Notes: generated by a model from the letters alone, not told the origin. Positions 24,222 through 33,248 are shown, numbered from the stretch's first letter. The stretch is 64,000 nucleotides of DNA from Streptomyces sp. CG4 (GCF_041080655.1 NZ_CP163525.1:8494001-8558000); one strand, 5' to 3'. Made by a program: numbers and translations.

Positions 24222-25508
24222 GTGACAGCTCCTTCGGTTGGGGCGCCGGTGTGGTGCGATCGGCAGTTCGTGCTGCTCGTCTGCGCCCGCGTCATTTCCG
24301 TGCTGGGCAACGGCTTCGCGCGGGTGGCGCTCGCTTTCGCGGTGCTCGCGCTGCCGGGCGCCGGCGCGGGGCGGTTGTCGCTGGTGCTGGCCTGCCAGGC
24401 GTTGCCACAGCTGGTGTTCGTCCTGGCGGGCGGGGTGATCGCGGACCGGATGTCGCGTTCGGGACTGATGGTCCTGGCCGATGTGCTGGGTGCCGGGGCG
24501 TATGCGGGTCTGGCCGCCATGGTGCTGACCGGTCATGCACCGCTGGCGGCGATGTGTCCGCTGGCGGTGGTGGCCGGAACCGCGACAGCCCTGTTCTCTC
24601 CGGCGATGGACGGCCTCGTACCGCTGATCGTGCCCGCGGGCCGCCTGCAACAGGCCAACGGGTTGCTGCGGGTGGGCACCAACAGCTCCCTGCTGCTGGG
24701 CCTGGCGCTGTCCGGAGTGACCGTGGCGCTGGTAGGCGCCGGCTGGGCGCTCGCACTCAACGCGGCGTCCTTCGTCGTCAGCGCGGCGCTGACTGCCCGA
24801 CTGCAGGTGGCCGCGCGGCCGCGCAAGAGCGCATCGGGCTGGGCCGACCTGCGAGAAGGGTGGCAGGAGTTCGCTTCCCGGCAATGGCTGTGGGTGGTGG
24901 TCGCCCAGTACGCGGTCGTAGTCGCCGCGCTCAACGCCAACGTCGGGGTGCTGGGCCCCCTGACGGCCGAGCAGCACCTCGGCGGGGCGCGAGCGTGGTC
25001 GGTCATCGTGGCAGCACAGGCTGTGGGCACCATCGCCGGCGCGGGACTCGCCGCCCGTGTGCGAGTGAACCGCCCCGTTCTGGTAGCCGTGCTGTGCACC
25101 TTTCCGGCCGCCGTGCCGATCGCTCTGCTCGGCGCCGAAGCCCCCGTATGGCTGACCGCCACAGCCATGTTCGTCGCCGGCATCGCAAGCGACGTCTTCG
25201 GCGTGTTGTGGGCCACCACCATCCAGCGGGAGATCCCGGAGCAGTTCCTGTCCCGTGTCAGCTCCTACGACTGGTTCGGCTCCCTGGCCTTCGCCCCCCT
25301 CGGACTGCTGATCGCGGGACCCGTCGCCGCCGCCGTGGGCACCAGCCAGGCCCTGGTCGGCTGCGCCGCCCTGGTTGTCCTGGCCACTACGGCGGCCCTG
25401 CTCTCGCCGCAGGTACGCACCCTGCGCACCACTCCCGAGGCGCCTTCCGCCGAGGCGGTCTCGTCGGAGGATGCGGAGCATCAGATGGGCGAGGAAGCAG
25501 CAGGCTGA
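24222..25508 (+). CDS. MFS transporter
   Basis: A 428-residue transporter with 11-12 hydrophobic segments, starting with FVLLVCARVISVLGNGFARV and the MFS loop motif GGVIADRMSRS between helices 2 and 3. It resembles the enterobactin/macrolide-exporter-like MFS branch (phrase SPAMDGLVPLIVPAGRLQQA NG region, and FGVLWATTIQREIPEQFLSR late in the protein). GTG 24222 is chosen because TAGGGT (24208-24213) fits a -10 element 8 bases upstream, suggesting leaderless initiation; an in-frame GTG at 24171 is the alternative. It lies 95 bases after the FAD enzyme and may export a related compound, which is inference. Confidence 0.85.
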   Translation: MTAPSVGAPVWCDRQFVLLVCARVISVLGNGFARVALAFAVLALPGAGAGRLSLVLACQALPQLVFVLAGGVIADRMSRSGLMVLADVLGAGAYAGLAAMVLTGHAPLAAMCPLAVVAGTATALFSPAMDGLVPLIVPAGRLQQANGLLRVGTNSSLLLGLALSGVTVALVGAGWALALNAASFVVSAALTARLQVAARPRKSASGWADLREGWQEFASRQWLWVVVAQYAVVVAALNANVGVLGPLTAEQHLGGARAWSVIVAAQAVGTIAGAGLAARVRVNRPVLVAVLCTFPAAVPIALLGAEAPVWLTATAMFVAGIASDVFGVLWATTIQREIPEQFLSRVSSYDWFGSLAFAPLGLLIAGPVAAAVGTSQALVGCAALVVLATTAALLSPQVRTLRTTPEAPSAEAVSSEDAEHQMGEEAAG

Positions 25509-25578
25509 GCCGTTGAACCAGAGGGGGCAGACTTGAACAGACTTCGGCGAGGAGCGTTGAACAGCGACAGACGGGCGG

Positions 25579-25842
25579 TCACGCACCGTTGTGCCAGTGG
25601 GCCTCGAGGCGGCGGTGGCCGTCCGGACCGGTGACGGTGCGCCAGTGGGCATGCGGCCGGCCGGGGGCGAGGGCGGCCGCACGCAGTGGCGCCGGGGTGT
25701 GTGGGGCGGCCGCGTGCAGCGCGGGGTGGTCGAGCGGGCTGTCGGCCAGCCGGCCGATGACGTGGGTGAAGAAGGCGAGCAGGGCGCCGACGGGCCGGAC
25801 GGGCCAGGCGTGCCTGACGCCGTGGCGGGTGAGTGCGGACAT
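25579..25842 (-). CDS. Small hypothetical protein, last gene of a four-gene operon
   Basis: An 87-residue basic, His-rich protein starting at ATG 25842 with GGAGGTGA 5 bases upstream. It contains HGVRHAWPVRPVGALLAFFT, a possible membrane-associating helix, and ends GPDGHRRLEAHWHNGA. It is the last gene of a minus-strand series (26768, 26625, 26156, 25842) of short, unrelated proteins with good ribosome sites. No family is recognised. Confidence 0.5.
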   Translation of the reverse strand: MSALTRHGVRHAWPVRPVGALLAFFTHVIGRLADSPLDHPALHAAAPHTPAPLRAAALAPGRPHAHWRTVTGPDGHRRLEAHWHNGA

Positions 25843-25913
25843 GGACGTCACCTCCGTGGACGGACGCGTGCGCGCTCGGCGCGGCAACAGGGCTGTTGAG
25901 AAAGGGGGCAGGA

Positions 25914-26156
25914 CTAACGCTGGGACTGTCGGGCGGCCTCGGTGATCCGGTGAATCGCTGCGGGTGGCAGTCCCGTGAAGCGGGCGAGCCAGTCGGCGTC
26001 ACGGCCCTGTTGGGCCAGCACATGGGCAAGGTGGACCCAGGGGTCGTACACCGCCCCGGAGGCGAGGGCCTCGGGGGTCGGGTCCTCGATGAGATAGGGG
26101 CGTTCGGTTCCGTCGGCCAGGACCAGGCACAGCACGCCGAGCGTGGAGCGGTTCAT
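25914..26156 (-). CDS. Small hypothetical protein
   Basis: An 80-residue soluble protein: STLGVLCLVLADGTERPYLI, then ALASGAVYDPWVHLAHVLAQ and WLARFTGLPPAAIHRITEAA. The start at ATG 26156 follows ACGGGAGG. The C-terminal helices resemble a helix-turn-helix-like bundle, but I cannot assign a family. It lies between the VOC gene and the 87-residue gene on the same strand with gaps of 97 and 71 bases. Confidence 0.5.
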   Translation of the reverse strand: MNRSTLGVLCLVLADGTERPYLIEDPTPEALASGAVYDPWVHLAHVLAQQGRDADWLARFTGLPPAAIHRITEAARQSQR

Positions 26157-26253
26157 GAGAAGCCTCCCGTTTCCCGGGAAGGGCGCACACGGGTGCGCAA
26201 GGACTGGGGCGGGGCGGGATCCCCGAGGTGGGATCCGAGGCTGCCGTAGCCGT

Positions 26254-26625
26254 TCACGGCAGTGGTTCGCGGAACTCCAGGCGGTTGCCGACCGGATCCT
26301 GGGTGTAGAAGCGGCGGTGGGTCGGCAGGCTGGTGGTCCACACAACCGGTGCGCCATGGGCTTGGAGGCGGGCGGCGAGTTGGTCGAGACCGGTCACCCG
26401 CACCGCCGGATGGGCCCTGCGGGGCGGACGGAACCCGTCCTCGATGCCGACGTGGATCTCCAGCCGGCCACCGTCGGCGGCGGCGAACCAGCATCCGCCG
26501 AGCCGGGCCGCCGCAGCGGGCTGCGGAATCTCGGTCATCCCCAGTGCGGTGAGATAGAAACCGCGCAGGGTGTCCTCGGAGCCGGCCGGGGCGGCCAGCT
26601 GTACGTAGTCGAGTGCGGCGAGCAT
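26254..26625 (-). CDS. VOC family (glyoxalase/bleomycin resistance-like) protein
   Basis: A 123-residue single-module vicinal-oxygen-chelate protein: LAALDYVQLAAPAGSEDTLR, FYLTALGMTEIPQP, GRLEIHVGIEDGF, HPAVRVTGLDQLAARLQAHG and RFYTQDPVGNRLEFREPLP. Expected metal-site residues (His in EIHVG, Glu in RLEFRE) are visible. Members are lactoylglutathione lyases, dioxygenases, epimerases or drug-binding proteins; which one applies cannot be read from sequence. ATG 26625 shares its A with the TGA of the upstream 47-residue gene (TGATG), indicating translational coupling. Confidence 0.82.
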   Translation of the reverse strand: MLAALDYVQLAAPAGSEDTLRGFYLTALGMTEIPQPAAAARLGGCWFAAADGGRLEIHVGIEDGFRPPRRAHPAVRVTGLDQLAARLQAHGAPVVWTTSLPTHRRFYTQDPVGNRLEFREPLP

Positions 26626-26768
26626 CACGAACACACCTTTGCTTCGGCTGCTTCGAAAAGGGGCGGAAGTCGTTGGTCCGCGGGCCGGGGCCCTGGGAAG
26701 TCACCGACGCGGGCGTCGGCCAGGACTGCGGCGGGCGGCATGGGCGTCATCGATTCAGTCGTGGTCAT
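26625..26768 (-). CDS. 47-residue peptide gene coupled to the VOC gene
   Basis: ATG 26768 follows GGGGAGGGGAGGC, a very strong ribosome site. The product begins MTTTESMTPMPPAAVLADAR and ends FEAAEAKVCS with a single Cys second from the C-terminus. Its stop overlaps the VOC start by one base. It has no hydrophobic segment. It might be a regulatory or precursor-like peptide, but nothing in the neighbourhood (no YcaO, radical SAM, LanM or protease) supports a RiPP pathway. Confidence 0.5.
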   Translation of the reverse strand: MTTTESMTPMPPAAVLADARVGDFPGPRPADQRLPPLFEAAEAKVCS

Positions 26769-27472
26769 GCGGAGCCTCCCCTCCCCCGGCGGGGAATGAA
26801 TCGGACGCACGCGGGACACTCCATGGGCACACCTGGGCAGCCGGGCAGCCCGAGGCGGCGCGGGGTGCACGGGTGCCAGGTCAGTAGGGACGCCGGTGGA
26901 TGAGTGTCGTTACCGCGTGCCGAGGACGGGCGAGGTCGATCGGATGCGGGGCCGACTATGGCCCGGACTACTGCAACTGCAGTCCATGTGATTCTCGCCT
27001 CCCTCCGGCCGTGGCGCCGTGCGCCGTACGACTCGGCAAAGAGCGGACCGGTCCGGTCGACCGGTTCACCCCAACTCGTCAGAGCTTTGGCACTGCACGG
27101 CGTAATCCCCTTGCGAGGGAAGCCACTTGGGGTCACCCCTTGGGCCGGGGAGACCTGTCCTGACCCTGGGCGTCTCTCGACGTCGTGGGGTCAGTGGCCT
27201 GTGTCCGCGCAGACGCCTCACCGAACGAGGTGCCCTCTTCAAACCTCCAGAAGCATAACCACCTTGTTGCGTGGTTGCGCAAGTTCTTGGCGCACTGCTA
27301 ACACCGGTCGAAGGGTCCCTTGGTTGCAACGCCAGGGTTGAGATCGCGAGGATTGTGCGGATCATCACTCGCTCACTTGCGCGAGTGTGCAACTATCTGG
27401 GTCGATTCCTCGTCTCACTGGTAGCAGTCGGGGCGACGCCGATCGGAATTGTCTGTTTTGCCCTGTGTCGAG
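26769..27472. other. Long intergenic region with operator-like repeats
   Basis: I see no gene in about 700 bases between the divergent small-protein operon and the LCP operon. Its right half holds related motifs: TTGCGCAAGTT at 27275-27285, TTGCGCGAGTGT at 27378-27389, and an inverted repeat CACTCGC (27366-27372) with GCGAGTG (27381-27387). These may be binding sites for a regulator of the LCP operon. This is suggestive only. Confidence 0.35.
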
Positions 27473-28033
27473 ATGAGCGAGAGCGAGCTTATGCGCCATC
27501 AGCAGGAAGGCATCACCGGCGCCATGGGCGCGCAGGGGCGGCACGGCCCTGTGGCGCAGGGGCGAGTGGTCGTACAGGGCAGGGCAGGGGAACGTACGCC
27601 GTCCGTCGGTGCCCCCCGTGCACGACGCTCGCCGCGCCGAGGGGACGGCGGATCAGCCGTGCGCCGGCCCGGGGCCGGTGTCACCGTGGCGGTGCTGCTG
27701 GGGCCGTTGGTGGTGGGGGCCGGGGTGGATGCCCTGGTCGGTCAGGGGCCCGGCTGGGGTGTGGTGGTCGGAGCGACGACGGGCGCGGTGCTCGCGTCCC
27801 TGGTGGCGGTTCGTCGCCGCAGCCTGGGGTGGGTGGCGCCGCTGCCGGTTCTGGCCGTGGCCGCTGTCACGGCGGGAGCCATGCTGACCTCCCGCGGTCC
27901 GCTGGCCACACGGCTGGTGCGCTGGGCCGTGGCCGTGTTCCCGGCGATGGCCGCCGCGGAGTGCGCGGTGGCCATCGTGGCACTGACGGTGGTCGTGCTC
28001 CGGTTCGGGGTGACGCGGAGGAGCCGTGGCTGA
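27473..28033 (+). CDS. Membrane protein preceding LCP gene (DUF6542-like)
   Basis: A protein of about 186 residues. A basic, disordered N-terminus of about 65 residues is followed by three to four membrane helices: VTVAVLLGPLVVGAGVDALV, VVVGATTGAVLASLVAV, WVAPLPVLAVAAVTAGAML and AVAVFPAMAAAECAVAIVAL. The pattern matches the membrane proteins (annotated DUF6542, from memory) that often sit next to cell-wall genes in Streptomyces. The start is uncertain; ATG 27473 is used here. Its stop overlaps the LCP gene start by 8 bases, so the two are translationally linked. Confidence 0.65.
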   Translation: MSESELMRHQQEGITGAMGAQGRHGPVAQGRVVVQGRAGERTPSVGAPRARRSPRRGDGGSAVRRPGAGVTVAVLLGPLVVGAGVDALVGQGPGWGVVVGATTGAVLASLVAVRRRSLGWVAPLPVLAVAAVTAGAMLTSRGPLATRLVRWAVAVFPAMAAAECAVAIVALTVVVLRFGVTRRSRG

Positions 28034-29552
28034 CAACACGCGACACCGCCCACGCACGGCCGCCGACCGACGTGGACGACGGGCTCCCTGGCAGCTCGCG
28101 CTGCGCGTGGCGGCGTGGGGGACTTCGGGGGCCCTGCTGCTCGGCTGTGGTGCGACCTGGTACGTGTACCGGTCCCTGACGGACGGGCTCACCACCTCCG
28201 ACGCGCTCGACGCGGTGCGCGGCAAGGCGCCCCGGCACCTGGACAACTCGGTCAACCTGCTGCTCATCGGCCTGGACTCACGCAAGGACATGAATGGCAA
28301 CGACCTGCCGCGGCAGTTCGTGCAGACCGAGCTGCACGCCGGGTCGAGCGACATCGGCTACTACAACACCAACACCCTGATCCTCATGCACATCCCCGCC
28401 GACGGCGGCAAGGTGCAGGCGTTCTCCATCCCGCGTGACGACTATGTGCAGACCCTGAACGGAGACGGCTCGGTGCAGGGCCACTACAAGATCAAGGAGG
28501 CGTACGCCAACGCGTATACCACCGCCCACGACAAGTACGCCGCACAGGGCGTCAAGGGCGCGGACCTGGAGGCCAAGAGCCGTGAGGCCGGCCGGGAGGC
28601 GACGCTGGCCACGGTGCAGCAGTTCACCGGTGTGCCCATCGACCACTTCGCCGAGGTCAACCTCCTCGGCTTCTACGACATCGCCAAGGTGCTGCAGCCC
28701 GTCACGGTCTGCCTCAAACACCCGGTCAGGGACCGCTATTCGGGCGCGGACTTCCCTGCCGGCGTCCAGCAGCTGAACGCCCGGCAGGCGCTGGCCTTCG
28801 TACGCCAGCGGCACGGGCTGGACGAAGGAGACCTGGACCGCACGCGCCGGCAGCAGGCGTTCATCTCCACGGTCACGCACCAGCTCAAGTCCGAGGGAGT
28901 CTGGGGCAGCCCGTCCAAGCTGCAGGGCCTGTTCGACGTGGTGAAGAAGGACGTCGTCCTCGACAGTTCCTGGAACGTGCTCGACTTCGCCCAGCAGGCC
29001 CCCAACCTCACCGGCGGCAACGTGGTGTTCCACACCCTGCCCATCGAGGGCTTCGGCATGCGCAACCGAGAGGACGTCAACCTCGTCGACCCGGACAAGG
29101 TCAAGTCGATCGTCCAGCAGGCCTTCGGCCCCGCGGCCTCCCCGGTCCCCTCGGCCTCCACCACCGCGGTCTCCTCCGCCACGGTGGACGTCAGCAACGG
29201 CAACGGCAGGCGCGGCCTCGCTTCCGAGGCGCTGTCCGCCCTGGTCAAACTCGGTTACACGGCCGGTACGACGGGCAATGTCGCCCCGCGGTCCGTGACC
29301 ACCGTCCGCTACGGCACCGGGGCCGGGCCGGCGGCCCAGCAGATCGCCGGCCGGCTCCACGCCGGCACCGCCACGGCCGGCTCCGCCGTGCCCGCGGGCC
29401 ATGTCGCCGTCACCCTCGGTGCGGACTACACGCCGCCCGGCGGACAAGCACCGTCCCCGACCGCGACCGCTGCTCCGTCACAGTCGGCATCGGCATCGGC
29501 CGCGGACTCGGGCCCGGCCGTGCAGGCGGGCGGAGTGCCTTGCGTCAACTGA
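28026..29552 (+). CDS. LytR-CpsA-Psr (LCP) family cell-wall ligase with LytR_C domain
   Basis: A 508-residue protein with a basic cytoplasmic N-terminus, one membrane helix (residues about 24-46) and a large outside part. The LCP catalytic domain shows NLLLIGLDSRKDMNG, GYYNTNTLILMHI, KVQAFSIPRDDYV, HFAEVNLLGFYDIAKVL and the signature ALAFVRQRHGLDEGDLDRTR with its conserved Arg/Asp residues. A C-terminal LytR_C domain (ATVDVSNGNGRRGLASEALS) and a Ser/Ala-rich tail follow. LCP enzymes attach glycopolymers to peptidoglycan or related acceptors. The start codon is GTG. Confidence 0.93.
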   Translation: MADNTRHRPRTAADRRGRRAPWQLALRVAAWGTSGALLLGCGATWYVYRSLTDGLTTSDALDAVRGKAPRHLDNSVNLLLIGLDSRKDMNGNDLPRQFVQTELHAGSSDIGYYNTNTLILMHIPADGGKVQAFSIPRDDYVQTLNGDGSVQGHYKIKEAYANAYTTAHDKYAAQGVKGADLEAKSREAGREATLATVQQFTGVPIDHFAEVNLLGFYDIAKVLQPVTVCLKHPVRDRYSGADFPAGVQQLNARQALAFVRQRHGLDEGDLDRTRRQQAFISTVTHQLKSEGVWGSPSKLQGLFDVVKKDVVLDSSWNVLDFAQQAPNLTGGNVVFHTLPIEGFGMRNREDVNLVDPDKVKSIVQQAFGPAASPVPSASTTAVSSATVDVSNGNGRRGLASEALSALVKLGYTAGTTGNVAPRSVTTVRYGTGAGPAAQQIAGRLHAGTATAGSAVPAGHVAVTLGADYTPPGGQAPSPTATAAPSQSASASAADSGPAVQAGGVPCVN

Positions 29553-29713
29553 CCCACGCCGGTTGCCGGAACCGCCTGTCACATGGCACCGCTTCCGTCA
29601 AGACCTCCGCGCTTCGCATCCCATAGCTCTTGGACGGCACGCGACATTTCATAGGGGACCATGCCGCGCCGCCCTCTGACGAAAAGCTTGCGCCGCTCCT
29701 TACCATCCGCGCC

Positions 29714-30679
29714 ATGGATCTAGAGGTACGGCACTTGCGAGTGATCTGTGCGATCGCGGAGGCAGGAAGTCTTACCCGTGCCGCCGCGTCGCTGCGTCTG
29801 ACCCAACCGGGGCTCAGCGCCCAACTCCGGCGTATCGAAGCCATGCTGGGCGGGCCGATCTTCGACCGGGGGCAGGCCGGCGCCGTGCCCACCGCCCTGG
29901 GCGAGCTGGTCCTGCCCCGGGCGCGGGCGATCCTGCCGGGCATCGACGGCCTGCTCTCCGACACCGCCCGCGCGGCCCGCTGCGGAACCACGCCCGGCCG
30001 CGTACGCCTCGGTTCGGTGGGCGCGCCCCTGCTTGCCGATCTCGTCGTGGCCACAAGGGAGTCGATCCCCGGCGCGAAGGTGACGACCCGGTGCCAGTAC
30101 TCCCCTTCGCCACTGCTGGACGACCTCGCGGCGGGCCGCCTGGAGGCGGCGGTCCTCGGCGACAACCCCGGCCATGAACTCCCGCCCCGTGCGGGAGTCG
30201 TCCTGTGCCCGGTCGTCACCGAGCCCGTCTTCTCCTTGTTGCCGTCCACGCACCCCTTGGCCGGACGCGAAGAGGTGAGTCTGCAGGAACTCATCGGCGA
30301 GGACTGGGCTCTGCCGCACCCGGACAGCGATCGCACCCGGGAGTACTGGGCGTCCGTCTTCTCCCTGACGGGCCGTCAGCCGCACGCCCCCTACGAGGTC
30401 GAAGGCAGGCAGCTGATCGACGTGGTGAGGGCGGGCCTGGCCGTCAGCCTCTGCCAGGCGACCTTCATCGAGGTGCCCGGCGTCACGGTGCGCCCTCTCC
30501 GCGGCAATCCACTCTGGTACCGCCATGTACTCGGCTGGCGCCGCGACGGGCCGTTGGCCGCACACGGCGACGCGGTCGTCCGCAGAGTGGCCGAGGGGTA
30601 TCTCGCCACCTGCGCCGCCGCACCGGCGTACGCGCGATGGCGGCGGCGCCATCCGGAGTCGCTGCGGTTGCCGAAGTGA
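29714..30679 (+). CDS. LysR-family transcriptional regulator
   Basis: A 321-residue LysR regulator. The N-terminal helix-turn-helix reads MDLEVRHLRVICAIAEAGSL, TRAAASLRLTQPGLSAQLRR, followed by the effector domain (GRVRLGSVGAPLLADLVV, LEAAVLGDNPGHELPPRAGV, QLIDVVRAGLAVSLCQATFI). It converges with the M6 protease gene (stops 11 bases apart). Because it borders the peptide protease and oligopeptide transport locus it may regulate it, though the usual divergent LysR arrangement is absent. Confidence 0.9.
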   Translation: MDLEVRHLRVICAIAEAGSLTRAAASLRLTQPGLSAQLRRIEAMLGGPIFDRGQAGAVPTALGELVLPRARAILPGIDGLLSDTARAARCGTTPGRVRLGSVGAPLLADLVVATRESIPGAKVTTRCQYSPSPLLDDLAAGRLEAAVLGDNPGHELPPRAGVVLCPVVTEPVFSLLPSTHPLAGREEVSLQELIGEDWALPHPDSDRTREYWASVFSLTGRQPHAPYEVEGRQLIDVVRAGLAVSLCQATFIEVPGVTVRPLRGNPLWYRHVLGWRRDGPLAAHGDAVVRRVAEGYLATCAAAPAYARWRRRHPESLRLPK

Positions 30680-30689
30680 GCCAGGGCTC

Positions 30690-31925
30690 TCACTGCTTGG
30701 TGAGGGAGACCTGGTCCTGGAGAGGCGTGCTGCCGTCGACATCGATCCGGACATGCGTGGTGGGGTCGGTGAAGGACTGGCCGGGGTGGAACGCCGCCAT
30801 GTCCAGTGCCCGGCAGCCCGAGGGCGGGGTGGCGCCGGGGTTGCCGTTCACGATGCGGACCGGGCCGTAGCCGGTCTGGGCGGAGGAGTCCACCTGGTAG
30901 ATGAGCACTCCGGTGGAACAGGCGTGGCCGTCCGCGCCGATGGCCCTGCGGGACTCGGCGACGTAGGCGGTGGTCTCGCCGGTGCGGATCACCGCGATCT
31001 TGGTACCGCCGGGGCTTTCCACGGCCCTCAGGCGGACCGTGCGGCTACCGGTCGTGGGCAGACAGGCGACCTGGCGATCGTCGATCCAGCCGAACTTCCA
31101 CCGCTCCCAGCCGAGGTGTTGCGGGGCGGCGCCGGAGATGTCGCCCATGAGGTCCCAGCCGCCGACGAAGCGGTGGTAGTCGCTGCCGGTGAACGCGTAG
31201 AGATCGGGCAGACCGAAGGTGTGGCTGGTCTCGTGGTCGGCGACCTTGAAGCCCCAGTGCCACATGTCCTGCCCGAATGTCACCGCCCACTTGATGCGTG
31301 TGCCGTCGGCGGTGATGCCCGCGGTGGTGGGGTCGTACAGGTACGTCGGCGAGAAGCTGATCGCGGAGGCGGACTTCGCCGGGACGATGTAGACCATGTC
31401 GTACGCGGAGAAGTCGGCGTACGGGTCGGCCGCGGCCACCGCCTGCCGGACGTAGGTCTCGTGCTGCTCGAAGGTGATGCCGCGCTGGAAGCCGTAGCTG
31501 GTGGAGTCCTGCGGCATCCGTATCCACCGGTTGAGCGAGGTGATGTCCAGGGTGGCCCGTCCGTAGGAGTCGCCCTTCATCCAGCCGGCGGCCGGGGCGA
31601 GTTGCCGGTAGTAGTCGGAGGTCGGTCCCGAGGCCTGGGCGTCGGGGAAGTCGACGAACAGCATGAGCACGTGCCTGGTGCCGAGGGGGCGCTGGAACTG
31701 GGTGGTGTAGTCGGTGGTGTGGCCCTCGTCCGTCCAGCCGGTCCGGCCGGGAAGGGCACAGTCGGTGGCCGGAACCGTACTGTGCTCCGGCGCGGTGGTC
31801 GTGGGCCGGGCGGTGCTCGCGGCCTGGGCGGCGGTCGCGGCCGGAGCGGCGGCGCCGAGCGACAGGAACGCCGTCGCGGCGGCACTCGCGGCAAAGGCCC
31901 TGAGCCTGTGCGGGGATCCGGTCAT
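30690..31925 (-). CDS. Secreted M6-family metalloprotease
   Basis: A 411-residue secreted zinc protease of the immune-inhibitor-A-like M6 group. A signal peptide (LRAFAASAAATAFLSLGAAA) is followed by a Thr/Ala-rich propeptide-like stretch. The zinc motif is VADHETSHTFGLPDLYAF (HExxHxxGxxD). Other family text is VLMLFVDFPDAQASG, YGRATLDITSLNRWI and VGGWDLMGDISGAAPQHLGW. The C-terminal beta domain includes STGVLIYQVDSSAQTGYGPV. It likely degrades extracellular protein, feeding peptides to the adjacent oligopeptide transporter. The gene is 42 bases downstream of the proline iminopeptidase gene on the same strand. Confidence 0.9.
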   Translation of the reverse strand: MTGSPHRLRAFAASAAATAFLSLGAAAPAATAAQAASTARPTTTAPEHSTVPATDCALPGRTGWTDEGHTTDYTTQFQRPLGTRHVLMLFVDFPDAQASGPTSDYYRQLAPAAGWMKGDSYGRATLDITSLNRWIRMPQDSTSYGFQRGITFEQHETYVRQAVAAADPYADFSAYDMVYIVPAKSASAISFSPTYLYDPTTAGITADGTRIKWAVTFGQDMWHWGFKVADHETSHTFGLPDLYAFTGSDYHRFVGGWDLMGDISGAAPQHLGWERWKFGWIDDRQVACLPTTGSRTVRLRAVESPGGTKIAVIRTGETTAYVAESRRAIGADGHACSTGVLIYQVDSSAQTGYGPVRIVNGNPGATPPSGCRALDMAAFHPGQSFTDPTTHVRIDVDGSTPLQDQVSLTKQ

Positions 31926-31967
31926 GTCTCCTCTTCTCTCCTTCGGCCGGTGCGGGGACGGGGGACG

Positions 31968-33248
31968 TCAGGCGCGTCCGGCGGCCATGTCCATCAGACG
32001 GGACAGCACGCCCACGCCGGACGCGCTCACCCCGTCGTGCTCCCACTCGTCGGTGACCCAGGCGCGCAGCGCGCCGACCGACCGCGCGGTCGGCAGTGAC
32101 AGTTCGGTGGGGACGTACATGTCGTCGTGGTAGATCGCGGCCGCCACCGGCACCTGGTTGGCCGCCAGCCGCGACGGGGAGTACAGCTCCGGCCAGTCGG
32201 CTCGCTCGGCCAGCAGATGGGCCGCATCGCGGAACGGCCGCAGCCCGGCGATCTCCTCGTACATCCAGGGATAGAACATCTCCCCGGTGAACAGCAGCGG
32301 GTCGGCGTCCTCGGTGAACTCCGGGCGGTCGGCGATGGCTCGGGCCGCGGCCCAGTCGGTGGGCTTGCCGCCCTGCGCGAAGCAGGCTTCCTGGAGCACG
32401 GCGAAGAGCGGGTTGTCGACGAGCCCGGTCAGGTTCATCACCTGCTGCAGGAAGGTCGCCGAGAGTTCACCGTCGGCGCCGAGGGCTTCGTCCAGCAGCC
32501 AGTGCAGGCGCTCGGCTCCCTCGCCCATGCCCAGCATCAGGCCGAGGGTGCGCAGTCGCCGGACGGTGAGCCGGTCCCCGTCGGGCAGCCGGACCGTCCG
32601 GCCGTCGAGAAGATCGGCGACGCGCCGGACCAGATCGCGGTCACCCGGGTAACGGGCGTAGAACGCGGTCACCTTCTCCCTGACCCGGGGACAGGTGGCC
32701 GCGTAGACGTCGTCAGCGGTGGCCTCCAGGCCGGGGAGGCCGCCGGTGATGTAGCAGCCACGGAGCCCTTCGGGGGCCTGGGACAGGTAGGTCAGGGTGA
32801 TGAAGCCGCCGTAGCTCTGGCCGAGCGTCTCCCATGGCTCGTCGCCGCACAGCTCGTGCCGGATCAGCTCCGCGTCGGCGACGATCGAGTCCGCGCGGAA
32901 GAGGGCGAGGTGACCGGCCAGTTCCCCGGCATCGGAGAACCGCCCGGCCGACCGGGCCGTGACCGGGGTGCTGCGGCCGGTGCCGCGTTGGTCCAGGAGC
33001 AGCACCCGGTGGGTCCTGAGGGCACGGGCGAGCCACCCCGCGGTGGCGCTCAGCGGCCGGGGCGATTTGCCTCCGGGGCCGCCTTGCAGGAACAGCAGCC
33101 AGGGCAGTCGCTCGCCGACGTGAGCCGGATCGGACAGTTCCCGGGCGAACACCTGGATCGAAGGCCCCGCGGGGGCGGCGTGGTCGAGCGGCACGGTGAA
33201 GGAGTGGTCGGTCACGGCGAGACCGGGCAGGCGGTAGCTGAGGCTCAT
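31968..33248 (-). CDS. Proline iminopeptidase-like alpha/beta hydrolase (S33)
   Basis: A 426-residue cytoplasmic peptidase of family S33: FLQGGPGGKSPRP (oxyanion HGGPG-type motif), VLLLDQRGTGRSTPV and the nucleophile elbow LGQSYGGFITLTYL with Ser at about residue 166. The conserved His is probably in TDEWEHDGV near the C-terminus. Such enzymes remove N-terminal Pro or other residues from short peptides. The ATG at 33248 overlaps the stop of the upstream ABC ATPase by 4 bases, making this the last gene of the oligopeptide operon and fitting intracellular use of imported peptides. Confidence 0.9.
   Translation of the reverse strand: MSLSYRLPGLAVTDHSFTVPLDHAAPAGPSIQVFARELSDPAHVGERLPWLLFLQGGPGGKSPRPLSATAGWLARALRTHRVLLLDQRGTGRSTPVTARSAGRFSDAGELAGHLALFRADSIVADAELIRHELCGDEPWETLGQSYGGFITLTYLSQAPEGLRGCYITGGLPGLEATADDVYAATCPRVREKVTAFYARYPGDRDLVRRVADLLDGRTVRLPDGDRLTVRRLRTLGLMLGMGEGAERLHWLLDEALGADGELSATFLQQVMNLTGLVDNPLFAVLQEACFAQGGKPTDWAAARAIADRPEFTEDADPLLFTGEMFYPWMYEEIAGLRPFRDAAHLLAERADWPELYSPSRLAANQVPVAAAIYHDDMYVPTELSLPTARSVGALRAWVTDEWEHDGVSASGVGVLSRLMDMAAGRA

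Noticed and set aside
24156..25682. 508-codon open frame on the minus strand
   Set aside because: It is antisense to the MFS gene, rich in Gln/Gly/Arg/His with no hydrophobic pattern or motif. It is a product of high third-position G+C.
25579..26768. RiPP biosynthetic cluster around the 47-residue peptide
   Set aside because: No YcaO, lanthionine synthetase, radical SAM, RRE-like or leader peptidase gene is adjacent, and the peptide lacks a recognisable core.
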